From positions 558,001 through 622,000 of the forward strand of contig JAFFSR010000237.1 of the NCBI GenBank assembly GCA_017163975.1: a DNA stretch of 64,000 nt. Reading direction: 5' to 3'. Shown piece by piece: positions 1-11,922 of this stretch (the stretch's first letter is position 1; every line of letters begins with the position of its first letter). This DNA comes from Anastatus disparis (lineage: Eukaryota; Arthropoda; Insecta; Hymenoptera; Eupelmidae). Position numbers and translations under genes: made by a program. Below the pieces are notes generated by a model. That model saw only the letters and a list, made by a program, of their open reading frames with translations. It searched no databases and was not told where the DNA came from.

Positions 1-830
1 TAATTTTTTGTAAATTACTGACAGAAGTTCAAAAAATTATTATTTTACGTACGCAAAAGTACATAAACAATTATAAAATTATATAGGAAGAAAAAGCCCG
101 CTTTACCCCTTACTGCCCGCTTTACCACGTTTACAGTTATTAAAAAATCAAAACGAAAAATTTTACGTAAATTGATTTTAAAGATTTCTTACTATGAAAA
201 ATATTTTTACTACATGTAAAAATTTTTATTTTTTAATGTCTCATATGATCCTTTATTCTCATTTTAAAAATGACACGATTCAATCAAAGATTGACTTCAA
301 GAAAAATTACGTCATTAGTTAAGTTTTTAAAATCTTTCAGCGCTTGAAGTTCGGCATTTGATTTCCGCTATGAATAAGTCCATTCATAATAATGTTTAGG
401 CTTAGATTATTGATTTAAGGGCAAGACGCAAAGTCCACGATGGAAAATCCACAGAGCAGAGTTCAGTTGTTTTTTGTACTTCCCGAGGCTGTCAACCAAA
501 GAAAAAAAAAAGCTTAGCGAGTTTCAATTATTTTATGCAGTGTCAAAAGTTGAAACAATCACTGTTTTCATATAATAATTGCGTTTAACCAGAAAACGTC
601 GTTTCTCCTTAACAATAAATAAACGCATCAAAGTAATAAAAAATTTGAGTAATCGGTAAAAATAAATCTCACGGCTTTAGCTTAAAAAGCTCCGTTTTTA
701 AGGTGAATTCTCAAATTAGCGAGTGCAGTCTATCATATAGTACTTCTATTGGTTAAGTTTATAAAATAAGTTGAATGTTGTGCGTTTGAATTCGAAGAAC
801 GGTAATTCACTGCGTGAATAAGCCGTGCAA
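1..830. other. Intergenic DNA upstream of the P450
   Basis: No open frame or RNA gene is recognisable here. The stretch is A+T rich with a few homopolymer runs. It contains a short direct duplication near 99-130, where a 'cccgctttacc' motif occurs twice. Any distal promoter elements of the P450 gene that starts at 979 would lie here, but none can be named from sequence. Confidence 0.5.
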
Positions 831-833
831 TTT

Positions 834-880
834 CCTATATATAGGGTGAAAATTCTGCATTATTCGATAGTTCAATCAAG
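834..880 (+). promoter_or_regulatory. Core promoter of the P450 (TATA box)
   Basis: The palindromic CCTATATATAGG at 834-845 is a good TATA box. It lies about 30 bp upstream of a TTCAATC sequence near 871-877 that could serve as initiator. This would give a 5' UTR of roughly 105 nt before the ATG at 979. The start site is inferred from spacing only. Confidence 0.5.
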
Positions 881-978
881 AAAAGTCAAGAGAAAAGTGT
901 ATTGAAAGTTATAATAAGTTATTTCAACAAGTAATTGATTTAATTTTAAAATAAAAAATTTATTGTTTTACTTGCAAA

Positions 979-3900
979 ATGTCAAGTATAATGTACAGCA
1001 TAATACTAACAATTATAACTCTTGTATTAATTTTATATTACTACCTTGGGCGTAATTTCAATTTTTGGAAAAATCGTAATGTCAAAGGACCCGATCCCGT
1101 TGCATTTTTTGGCAATCATAAAAATTGTATATTAGGTAAAATTCATTCGACGGAGTTGAGTAAAAAATATTACGATAAATATAATAAAGAGCCGATGGTC
1201 GGTATACATGTCAAAGACTCGCCGGTTTTAATTTTACGAGATCTTGATTTAATAAAAGATGTATTGATTAAAGATTTTTCAACTTTTTCCGATCGTGGTA
1301 TTTGCATTCACGACAATATCGAGCCATTGTCGCAACACTTTTTTAATTTACCGCAAAGTTCGTGGCGCTCGTTGAAAAATCAATTGTCACCTGCATTTAC
1401 GATTTCAAAAATCAAAAATATGTTTATCCCCATGATGAACATCGCCGATAGATTTAAAGTTTATGTCGAAGAAGAAGCCGAAAAATCAGATGCATTAGAA
1501 TGCTGTAGTCTTATAGCTAAAGTGACGACGGAAATAATTGGCGAGTATGGCTTTGGAATAAAAATGAATCAGTTTACCGAAGAAATAAATGAATTCAAAA
1601 GTATCAGCAATAAAAGATCAAAGTGTGATCTTTTTAATTTCTTCAGAAGATTTTTAAGAGAGTACGTTCCGCTTATTTATAAATATTGTTACTTTTTTAA
1701 ATATTATGATAAGAAGAAAAATGAATATTACATTAATACTATGAGAGAAATCGGTAGATACAGAAAAAATTGTAATATGAAAAAACGAGATTACGCTGAT
1801 ATTTTAATTGATTTAAAAGATAATCCAGAAAAAATCGTTAATTTAGGTAAGTTTAAATTTATTTGAAATTATTTACTGTGTAAAATTACTTAAATTAATA
1901 GAAATAATAAAAAAACAATAATTTTAATATAACTTTTTTAATGCAATTTGATACATATATTATGAACTTTAAAAAATTTTTTATTATTTTCCCTTTAGAA
2001 AAAAAATTTCTTCTTAAAACAAAAAATTTGATTTTTATAGAATTAACCGATACTGTAATAGCGGCGCAAGCGTACGTATTTTTTACTGCAGGATCTGATA
2101 CAGTCGCAATAATTATAAGTAATGCATTTTATGAATTAGCAGTTAATCAATCTATTCAAAATAAATTGCGTGATGAAATAAATGAAAAATTGCTGTTAAA
2201 CGCAGATGGAAAACTGACTTTTGATGATATAAAAAATATGAATTATTTGGACAAAGTGTATCATGGTGAGTAATATTTTATTTTTGTTAGTAATTAAATT
2301 TTTATCAATTTTAAGAAAAACATTTTTGCATCATGAATATTTGCTTAGTATATTTTTATTTAAATAAAAAATTATTTTGAGTATATTTAAAAAAAATATT
2401 TAATAGTAATAATTACGGTCATTAATTATAACAATCATCAATTATAATATTTTTTATATAATGCTTAAATTAGGTAAAAAATTTTTAAAGTAATTATGCG
2501 AATTATTAAATTAAAATTAAAAAACGTCTTATCGTCCCTTGTAACAAGGAACAAAAACATTATGTATTTGTGAACAATTTCAATTCCTATTCCATTTACT
2601 AACTACGCGATTCTTCGTTAATCATTATTACTTTAGAAAAGTTACTAAAATTTAGTAACATTTATAGTAACTTTATTTTCGTGCAATTTTTCAAGTTGAA
2701 AATTATCTTCATCGTGTTGGCTATCCGTGTTACAGCAGAATACTTTCAATCCTTTTTAAATACCAAATAAATATTGTTGACGCGCAAATATGCGCACTTC
2801 AGTTGCATTGCAAAGTGTCGTAAAATTAAATGACCGTTTATATAATATTTATTAAACTTGTCTATTTATATTGAGCGTTTTAACGTATAGTATAACTTAA
2901 CTGATTAATGACGTCATTAGTACTTATCAAATAAAATTAACATTTTGAAAAAAGCTGTTTTTTTTAGTTTTATTAATTATTCATGTTCTTATTCATAAAT
3001 AGGATGATTAATTAGTTTAATGATACTGATTAAGATTTTCAAGCTATAATTTGTCATGTTAAAAAATAAATAAAATATTTTGAACTTAAAATTATAATTT
3101 AAAAATATTTTATTGGTAAGAAACTAGGAAAAATTTTATGAAATTAGAAAATTTAAAAATTGGAAATGTTGAAATTACGACAAATATATTTTACATTATG
3201 ATTTTAATTTAATATTTTTTAATGTGATAAGTTTAACAATTGAAAAACCATATGCCAAAACAAAATTATAATATTACATTTAATTTATATTTCTAAACAA
3301 AAGAAAGATTTTTTAGTAAAAAAACCAATTATTACTATGATTTTCAATAAATATATATTTTAATTACTAATTTATAATTAAAATTAATTGCTATTCAGAT
3401 TTTTAAAATTAATTATAATAACAATGAACTTTTTTAAAAATATATGTATTTTAAACAATTACTAAATTAAAAACTATTTCAATTAAATTTTAAACATTTC
3501 AAAAGTAATGTGTTAAAGAAGTTCTAACTCAATTTACAATCCCATTTTTGCAATAATTATATGTCACTGCTGCTTTTTACATACATATTGACTGTAATGA
3601 AAGAAGTTAATAAAGATAAAAAAATATAGAATGCGTCACGTGTGAAAATAATAAGACATATGAGTAAAAAATTGTATTTATAGAATGAATTTTAGAAAAA
3701 GTTTACATATATAATTTCAAGCACTTCATTAGTATAAACTTAAAATAATATATAAAGAAAACTTTAAATTTGTATACGTTGCGAGAAGAGATACTCTGGT
3801 AATCAAAGTACAGGGGCAAAACTAATCAAACCTCCTTAATATAAAGACTGATTGATAAATCTAATAATAATAAATTTCATTAATTCAATGTATATACCTC

Positions 3901-4423
3901 ATTAACAAAATACAATTCATAAATTATATTTAATTTATGTTTTTAGAAACACTTAGAAAATATCCTCTTCGTGATATAATAAGAAAATCAAACGCAAGCT
4001 ATACATTTTCTGGTACAAATGTGACTATACCAAAAAACACAAAGATTATTATACCACACTTTGCTATACATCACGATAGTAATATTTATCCTAGGCCAGA
4101 AATTTTCGATCCTGAAAGATTTGATGAATCGACAAAAAAATCACGTCATCGTATGGCTTATTTACCATTCGGTGCTGGACCGAGGAGTTGTATCGGTTAG
4201 TTATAGTATTTTATTATCGTATTTCTTATAATTTTTTTTTTCATAAAATTATTATTTTACAGGTGAAAGATTTGCTGATGTGCTTGCTAAAGTTGTCATC
4301 GTAAATATCATTCAAAATTTTAAACTGACAATATCTAACAGCATCAGTCGTAATAAAAATAATCCAAGAAAAGTTCTTTTGTATCCAGAAGGTGGGATAA
4401 AATTACACTTCGCTAGAATATAA
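979..4423 (+). CDS. Cytochrome P450, CYP6-type, four exons
   Basis: Microsomal haem-thiolate monooxygenase, probably acting on xenobiotics or lipophilic endogenous compounds. The exons are 979-1846, 2041-2265, 3947-4195 and 4263-4423. All introns are GT-AG and phase 1, and the sum is exactly 500 codons plus stop, the usual CYP6 length. Residues 3-22 form the membrane anchor. The C-helix motif reads WRSLK, so the usual WxxxR arginine is a lysine. The I helix has AGSDT (exon 2), the K helix ETLR is assembled across the exon 2/3 junction, PERF is present, and the haem loop is FGAGPRSCIG with its cysteine in exon 3. Intron 2 is long (1681 bp) and featureless. The N-terminal half resembles hymenopteran CYP6AS-like proteins (for example EPMVGI and DVLIKDF). 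The subfamily is not certain. A possible AATAAA lies at 4650. Confidence 0.93.
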
Positions 4424-5103
4424 TTAGTAGTATAAGTAAACAAAAGTATTTTATTGATAGTTCAAATTAAAATAAGGTATACAGTTAAAGTATATTTATT
4501 ATTTATACAAAATGCGTTATTAGCTTTACAGTGATATTAGAAATACATAAAGAGATATATTTATAAAAAATATATTGTTTATAAAAAGTTTAAATGTTTA
4601 CAATGTTAGGTATGTATCTGTAACGTTAATGAAAAGTCCTATTAAGTTAAATAAAAATGTTATCTATTATAATTCGTATACTACTAGCAGAAATAATCTT
4701 TATCAACAACTGTTAACGAATTGTACAAATTAAAATATTACCGTTCGATATCGATAAGTCATCGTTAAATAACTTATGGATCGTAAATTTACATTTGATC
4801 CTCATAAAAGCTCATTCTTTTCTTATCATAAATTTTATCTGAATGCAGCTGTGAGTAGCTGTAAATGATGAAAATAACTGCAAACAATTTCAAATAACTG
4901 TTAGTAATGCATCAGATTAATCTATTTATGTAATTATTAACAATTACTTACAATCACTAACAATTCTTTGCAGTTATTAATTTATTTTTTCCTCGTGGAA
5001 AAATTACTAGCAATTAATGTGGTTTTATAAATTTAAGCATTTTTCATTTGGGAAAAATGTATTTTAATATTTTTAAAATTATTTATATTTATAAAATCAC
5101 AGC

Positions 5104-5143
<40 letters not shown>

Positions 5144-6330
5144 CGGAATTTCTAAATAATTCCATCGATGTAGATCGAAGAATTGTAAGGTGCAAATTAA
5201 TAAAAATGTGAAAAATTAATAAAAAAAAAATTATTTTGAATGTGTTACTTTAAGAAATAATTGAATGTAATTGATGTAGGTATAAGTTTAAATCTCAAAC
5301 TTTTACCGAAATTTCATAAAAACATCATGTACAACTAATATAAGTACAAATGATACTACTTTACTAGAATTGTTCTTTAATCGAAAAATACTGCGTAAGA
5401 AATGTTAAACGACTGATAGAATTATTTGTAAAATTAATAATTTAGATTGGAACTCTATGAATATTACGTACTTGCGAGTGTAGGTTATTTTAAAAACGTT
5501 ACAGTTTAATATTTCTTTCAGAATTTACCTCTTATTATTTTTGTTTACTCACTACTATTAATTGTATTGAGAAAAAATAAACAATTATTTTACTTGTATA
5601 ATGACACTGAATACTAAAAATGTGTAAAATTGTAAATTATTAAATAAAATTAATTAAAATATAAAATATATTTTTATGCATTAAATTTTTAGATTAAAAA
5701 TAAAATTATATTTTTACATTTTTGTACTACTTTGTTCAAATGTTTTAATAAAATGTTTAAAAAATATGAACTTGTATATTTTTTAATTATTCATGTTATC
5801 TGTTGTCTTTTAAAAATTTACAGATTTTTCAGAAACCCTGTAAAATAATAGAAAATAAAAAGAAAAATCACATCAACTATAGAATAAATTAATAAATATT
5901 TAATAAAATAAAACTTCAAACTTCTGCGGAATATAAAATAAAATGTAATTAATTATTGAAGAACATCTGACTATCCATTACTACCAAAAATAATCGTAAT
6001 CTTTGAAAAAATCCACCGTTCAATATTTCCAATTTGCTCCCTTGATTCTCATCAAGGATTCAAGATAGGGTCATGTGCGACAATAATTGCTTATTTATAA
6101 ACTTATGTAAAAGATGCGAATCGGATAAAAAGATATTCAGACTCACCGGAAAAAGTACATTTTCATACGAGAATAAGTGATAAATTCGTATCAAATAGGA
6201 TTACATAGTCGTGACATTATATAGAGTTGCTTTCTCATATGCATAAATTGATTACAAATGCAAGCAAAACTTTTTCTTTTTTTCTTTAGGTAAAATTCAT
6301 TTTTAATTCAAGTACGAATCCTTTTTATTT
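4424..6330. other. Intergenic DNA between P450 and the 63-bp array
   Basis: This is the 3' flank of the P450 followed by A+T-rich intergenic sequence. No coding frame is recognisable on either strand. The only notable structure is the AAT microsatellite listed separately. Confidence 0.5.
5103..5142. repeat. (AAT)n microsatellite
   Basis: About 13 uninterrupted AAT units follow one another. It is a likely polymorphic simple repeat in noncoding DNA. Confidence 0.95.
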
Positions 6331-6332
6331 TA

Positions 6333-7125
6333 GGAAAATTCAATTTGATTTAAGAGCAATTTACTCTCTGCTCAAACAGAAATATTTTGATCTGAGCAGA
6401 ATCTTATTGTGTATAAAAGGAGTTTTGTTTGGTTTAATCTGAATTATTATGATCATAGCGAATTCTATTCAATTCAAATTGTAATTTTTTTTATTCGAAA
6501 AGAAATTTCCTCTTGGTTTAAGCGGAATCATATTGAAACCAGCAGAATTCCACATGGTTAAAGAGAAATTTCTTTTTGGCTCAAGCGGAATCATTAGGAA
6601 ATTAGCAGAATTCTATTTAGTTAAAGAGGAATTTCCTCTTTGCTCAAGCGGAATCATTTTGAAATTGGCAGATTTCTATTTGGTTAAAGAGGAAATTACT
6701 TTTGGCTCAAGCGGAATCATTTCGAAACTAGTAGAATTCTATTTGGTTTAAGAGAAAATGTTTTTAGTTTAATCGGAATCATTTTGATCTTTACAAAATT
6801 TTATTCTATACAAGAATTTCTTCTTAGCTTAAACGGAACTATTTTGATCTGAGCACAATTCTATTTAATTAAAAAGAAATTTTCTCTTTGCTTAAATCTA
6901 GGAAATTTCTATTTGGACGAAGAGGAATTTTCTCTTGTTTTAAGAGGAATCATTTTAAAATTATCAGAATTCTATTTTGTTAAAAAGAAGTTTCCTCTTG
7001 ACTTAAGTGGAATCATGACACTTAAGAGGAATTCTTTTCTGGTTCAACCGGTATCATTTCTAACAAACAAAGTTTCTTTTGGTTTAAGCGGAGTTTTCTT
7101 GATTTTGGCTAAATTCTATTGATAA
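6333..7125. repeat. Degenerate 63-bp tandem array (minisatellite)
   Basis: A motif close to GCAGAATTCTATTTGGTTAA recurs at about 6333, 6396, 6459, 6542, 6605, 6668, 6731, 6792, 6853, 6964 and 7106. Most spacings are 61-63 bp, and one interval carries about 20 extra bases. Each unit also contains a GAGGAATTTCCTC near-palindrome and a CAAGCGGAATCATTTTGAAA segment. Because 63 is a multiple of three, the best-preserved part (6533-6751) stays open and reads as 21-residue repeats. The outer copies are broken by stops and indels, so this is a noncoding satellite-like repeat and not a gene. Confidence 0.85.
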
Positions 7126-7498
7126 AATATTTAAAAAATTCTTCTATACTGTTATAACATCAATAGTAAATCAATTAAAAAAAAAAGTTAAGCACTATGT
7201 AGTTTTTTTATTCTAAAATAAAACGTGGTTTCATTGCCACACTGCTTATGTTTTTTTTGCATTTATGGCGTATAATTAATCCAAATTCGTAATAAATAAT
7301 CTGATCCTAATTGTGATAATCTATTAAAATTTGTCATGATCATTCGATAGATCTACTAGATAATCTTTTACATTACAAATAATAAATATATACTGAATTT
7401 TCATAATAATTGAGTACATAGAATGTTTTAGAGAAATTAGTTTATTTTAAAAGTACATTAACATAGACTTCCAATCGCATTCCTTGCTTGTGCTACTA
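7126..7498. other. 3' flank of the F-box/LRR gene
   Basis: A short noncoding interval. On the minus strand it includes a polyadenylation signal (TTTATT on the plus strand at 7441-7446), about 53 bp beyond the stop codon of the F-box/LRR gene. Nothing else was recognised. Confidence 0.5.
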
Positions 7499-10400
7499 TT
7501 ACGTACAAAATTTTTTACTTGCACGTGTATAATATTTACCAGATATTTCTAAAATTTCTTTATCTATATAATTATCTATTTTTATTTTAACATTTTTAAA
7601 TTTACGATCCTTAATATTTTTTATGATTGTATCAATTAAATCTGTACCATTAATACGTTCGCAAGAAGTTATTTCTAGGTTTTCAATATACTGCGAAGTC
7701 AGCAAAAAGGTAATAATTTCTTTGTTTTTTAATTGGACACAGAAAACAAATACCAAATTTTTTAATTTTGGTACTGTATACAGAAATGAACCAGTGAGAT
7801 CTTCACATTGTTCAATATGTAGATTTTGGAGATTTGGCAAAAGTTTAATCTTCGACATACCTACTTAAGTAATTTCATTAGAATCTAAAATAATAATCAC
7901 ACACATATATATATATATATATTATTTATAATTTTGAAATTTTCAAAAAAATTATGTATAAAATTATTCTTACAACTGATTTTTAATGTTTTTAATTTTT
8001 TACAATTAGACACTATCTCCATAAAGCCATCATTTGCTAAAGAAACACCTGTAATATGTAGTTCTTCAAGATCTGTTAATTTAATTATGGAACGATATCC
8101 TTTTAATTTTTCTTTGAAGTTAATAATTCTATAGTGAGTATAAAGACGAAGTTGTAGCTTTTTCAAACTTTGCAAATGAGAGTCGATTGCTCTTAACATT
8201 TCGAAAAAATCTTCAAATTTAGAAAAAGGATGATCAACACTTAAGGTATGTATATTTTTTAAATTTTCAAAGATCTAAAAAATTAAAATATAAATTAGGA
8301 TTATTACATATTATTTTAATATATTCCATTATCCAATAAATTTTTAACATATATACATGCATATGGGCAAATCTTTAAACATTTTGATCTTTTGTATTAT
8401 ATTTTTTTAATAATATTGAAATAGTTACTATTTTTTTAATTAAAACACAGAATTCTATTTGGCCTCAAAATTTCGTTTCTTATCTAAAAAAAATGAAAGG
8501 TTTTATAAACGTTTCAATGCTTTTTAAATTTAAATATTATCTAAAAACTATTAAACTATTTATGAAAAATTACGACTTCAAACGAAAAATTTGCTTCTAG
8601 AGTTATGGACAGCTTCAAATAGTTTTTTAATAATTTTAGTTTAAAGATGAAATAAAAACTTTAAGTTCTTATTATTGAGTTGTTCAAAATTATATATCAT
8701 TCTATTTAAGCTAAAATTTTTTGTTTCCAAGTTAAGGAAGTAATCCAATGGGTTTTCCAAAGACTATACTTATAGTATACTTGAACGACACCCTCGCCAA
8801 CGACCCTCGCTACGCTCGGGCGATAACTTCACGTCGTGCAATAATGGGCCACTTAAGTCACATGTATAGTAAAATACTATTTTAAACTAATTTTTTGCCT
8901 ACATAAAAACGTATGTCATTTTCATGGAAATTATATGGAAAAAAAACCAAATGGATTTTAATATTTTGATAGTCTTCTTTCAAATAATGTAAAAAAAATG
9001 TTTCTATGACTTTTTTTACCACGGTTATGAAAAACGAATTCTTTTTTACCGAAAAATTATCACAACTTTGGTAAAAAAATCATAGACTGTTAGAGTTTTA
9101 AACCTCACTTGTTTTTTTTTTTTCGATATTATAATTTTCATTAAAATGGCATAAGATTTTGTAAGGGCAAAAAAAAATAGTTTAAAAATGATCTTTATAT
9201 CGCCATAAAAAATTAGAAAATAATTTTTCTTATACAGTCTATTCTCTCAATCGTGGCGCTATGTATATTTGTTATTCTAAAGAGTTACACGAGAATAGAA
9301 AAGGATAAACAGCGGAACTATTGAGAGAGCGGACTGTACCAGACTTAATTTACTTTTTTTTTGCCAATCTTTTCAAAACCGATTGAGTTTTGAAGATATA
9401 CGATCATTTGTTCCAAAGACATGAACATTTATTTTGATAAATTTTACTCTGGAGGTGCGGGTAAAAACAATTGAGCGGTATACTGTATATGAATCGCTTC
9501 ATGCAAAAAGGAACCTATGCGTCATTTTTCGCAAAATAGAATCAAAATTGGTTTTATACTTGCAAATTCAACCCTCATTATGTTTTGTGGTCAGAACTTT
9601 ATAAAAGTTAATATTTACGGAGCGATTTATGCGAAAAGGTATCCGAATTTCTCTCTTAATTTATTTTAGAACGGTATTTATATATTTCTTTTCAATTTTT
9701 GAAAATTTTCACAATTGCTTACAGGTCTTTTTTTGCATGAAGCGATTATAAGCGATATGTGCAGTGAACGAATTAAATATTAGTTTTAAAAATAAATTCA
9801 TCACATTTTAAAATGTCAGTATGATGATTACTTACCCTAGGAACTAATTCCAAAGAAGGAGGTTTTCGTGCATGACAAAACAAATGAATTTCTTCAATTG
9901 ATTCAAAATTTAAGTGTGAGAAACATGATAATGGAAAATCATCAAATGCAAGTGTTAAACCTTTTAAATTTCTATTATTCATAAATAGTTTTGCAAGTTG
10001 ATCATAATGATTATCTTCCAAGCCATAATGAGTAAAATAAATAAGTCTACGAAAATTTTGTGCGATGTATTGTAATGATTCTTTTTCACATGCTCGATCA
10101 ATATTCAAGGATGTTATATTTGGACATAATTCATGAATGATTCGAAAAACTTTTAAATTAGGAATTATATTTATATTTTCATAATTTGGTCGTTTACATA
10201 AATAACCTGCGTACTCATCCTCTAAATCAATATGAGTAATATTACGCCCATATAAGTTTAAAATATTTATAAAAATATCGTTATTTATTTTTATTTCACT
10301 CATTTCACCAATCCCCCAAAATTTGTTGTTGTATACTTCAAACCTTTTTAATCCATTTAAAGATATTCGACTTAACAGCCTCCAATGTTTGCACACTGTA

Positions 10401-10587
10401 AACGATTTTTATAAACTTTTGCGTGAAATTATATTTTATTTTCTTTTAGAAAATAGTTCTGTAATTATTACATACCTCTTTGTATTTTTATTTGATCGAT
10501 AATCGGTAGCATAGAAAAAACATATATTAAGCAATCATCATTTAAATCTTGTATTGTACTACTAGAAATAGTCTTTTCACAATCCAT
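7499..10587 (-). CDS. F-box and leucine-rich-repeat protein, four exons
   Basis: Probable substrate-recognition subunit of an SCF ubiquitin ligase. The exons, in transcript order, are 10587-10476, 10395-9836, 8274-7974 and 7860-7499. The introns are GT-AG, the phases close, and the total is 444 codons plus stop. Residues 14-43 form an F-box (DLNDDCLIYVFSMLP, then QRVCKHWR) split by intron 1. The rest is irregular LRR sequence with repeated LKxLxIxxC and LEELHI patterns, as in FBXL proteins. The exon 2/3 join (LELVPR to IFENL) is phase 0 on both sides, and I saw no extra exon in the 1561-bp intron. That intron is full of small inverted-repeat elements. The exact orthologue is not recognisable; the family belongs to rapidly diverging insect F-box/LRR genes. 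Confidence 0.8.
9003..9089. repeat. Short inverted repeat in the F-box gene intron
   Basis: TCTATGACTTTTTTTACCA at 9003 is matched in inverted orientation by TGGTAAAAAAATCATAGA ending near 9089, with one base of length difference. The arms are about 18 bp around a loop of about 50 bp. It is probably a relic of a palindromic transposable element. Confidence 0.6.
9235..9336. mobile_element. 102-bp MITE flanked by TA, Tc1/mariner-like
   Basis: The element begins CAGTCTATTCTCTCAAT and ends with the near inverted copy ATTGAGAGAGCGGACTG. The arms are about 26 bp with a few mismatches. It is flanked on both sides by TA, the target duplication of Tc1/mariner elements. It contains no coding capacity and lies in intron 2 of the F-box/LRR gene. 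Confidence 0.75.
9492..9747. mobile_element. 256-bp MITE-like element with 18-bp inverted repeats
   Basis: AATCGCTTCATGCAAAAA at 9492-9509 is perfectly inverted at 9730-9747. Similarity extends inward with gaps (GGAACCTATGCG against the inverse of CTTACAGGTC). A related segment, AGCGATTTATGCGAAAAGG, lies inside near 9622 in direct orientation. No open frame is present. The superfamily is not clear, because no clean target-site duplication is visible. Confidence 0.65.
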
Positions 10588-11920
10588 CTCCACAGCTTCC
10601 TATATCTACTATAATACGATAATATAAAAACGGAATAAAGTTTACATCGATAAAATATTTTATTCAGAATCTAATTAGAACCAAATATTGAACTAATTAA
10701 GAATTTTAATCCAATGAAATGAATTCTTAACAGTAAATGTATCTGTTTATTTTCAACCTAAAATAATTTGAAATGTGAAGTTAATCACTTTTAACGAGGG
10801 CAATTCCTCCGTCAGGGGCGCTATTGTATTAAAAGGGTAAATAAAACCAACGAATATAGACGCTATAGAAGCGTACTCTTAAATGGGAAATTTTTGCCAA
10901 AAATGAGTTACCCAGCTACTGAGGGTGCCACTAGATCCCATGTATTTTTATATCTATATATATATATAAAATTTTTCATTTGTATATAGATATACAAACA
11001 ATGTTAAAATGTTACCCAGCGTTTCGGACGAAAAATGTAACCCAGAAGAATCCTTCTATAAGCGTCTATCTTCTTTGGTTTTACTTGATTCTTATAAATA
11101 GTAAATTAAAAATATTATTTAAATACAATGTTTAAACATTTTTACATGTGTATACATCCTTTTGAAATTAAAAATTATTTGTTTTAGTGAAAATATTCAC
11201 GTTTTAATTTAAAATTACGACGATTGAAAAGATTGTGATATTTTATTTCAAAATGTTTTCATTTGTTTTACTAGTTTCTTGATAAAGAAGATAATTTAAT
11301 AACTTCCAAAATGTCAGCAATATAATAAAGATTTTTTTATATCAACAATTTTCACTCTAAATTTGAAAAAAGTTTTTTCTGATTAATTTTTTTAAAGAAT
11401 AATATATATTTAAGTTGCTTCATAATTTCCAAAGTAAATAAAATTTAATTATTACATTTGTTAAAAACTTTGATAACAAACTAATGATGGACTTGATTAT
11501 TATTTACAATAAAAAATTATTAAAAATGTTTTTATTTATTATCATTTTTTTTTAATTAATATTTTTTTAGATATATAGATTGAAGTACCATGAATGAAAA
11601 TATAATTTTTAAAAATTGAAGGTCAATCAAAGTATATACTTGTAATTCAAGAAATCAGCAATATTAATATATATTTTTAATGACAGTAAATGAAAATCAT
11701 AAATAATTTTTATACGTCATCTGAGTCTTCAATGGTTCAACGTTGACAATAGCTTATCACAATGTATCAACGACTAAAAATAGAATATTTTTAATTTAAT
11801 TATTAAAACTCGCAATTTTCATTTTTATTTACAAATATATGTTAAAAAATAATTACTTTCTGCGTTAGATTTTAGGAGAATCTATAAAATTTATATTCGC
11901 GTTAAAAAAATTTTATCATA
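10588..11920. other. Intergenic DNA between the F-box gene and the foldback element
   Basis: The 5' flank of the minus-strand F-box/LRR gene, then A+T-rich intergenic sequence. It contains the inverted-repeat element at 10842-11087. No coding frame was recognised. Confidence 0.5.
10842..11087. mobile_element. About 245-bp inverted-repeat element (MITE-like)
   Basis: AAAACCAACGAATATAGACG with CTATAGAAG at 10843-10871 is inverted as CTTCTATAAGCG and TCTATCTTCTTTGGTTTT at 11053-11083, about 29 bp with three differences. The interior carries two GTTACCCAG motifs and a TATATA run and has no open frame. It is probably a non-autonomous DNA transposon. Confidence 0.65.
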
Positions 11921-11922
11921 TA

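Noticed and set aside
6533..6751. Small protein with 21-residue repeats
   Set aside because: The frame exists only because the tandem unit is 63 bp. Neighbouring units carry stops and indels, and there is no promoter or splice context.
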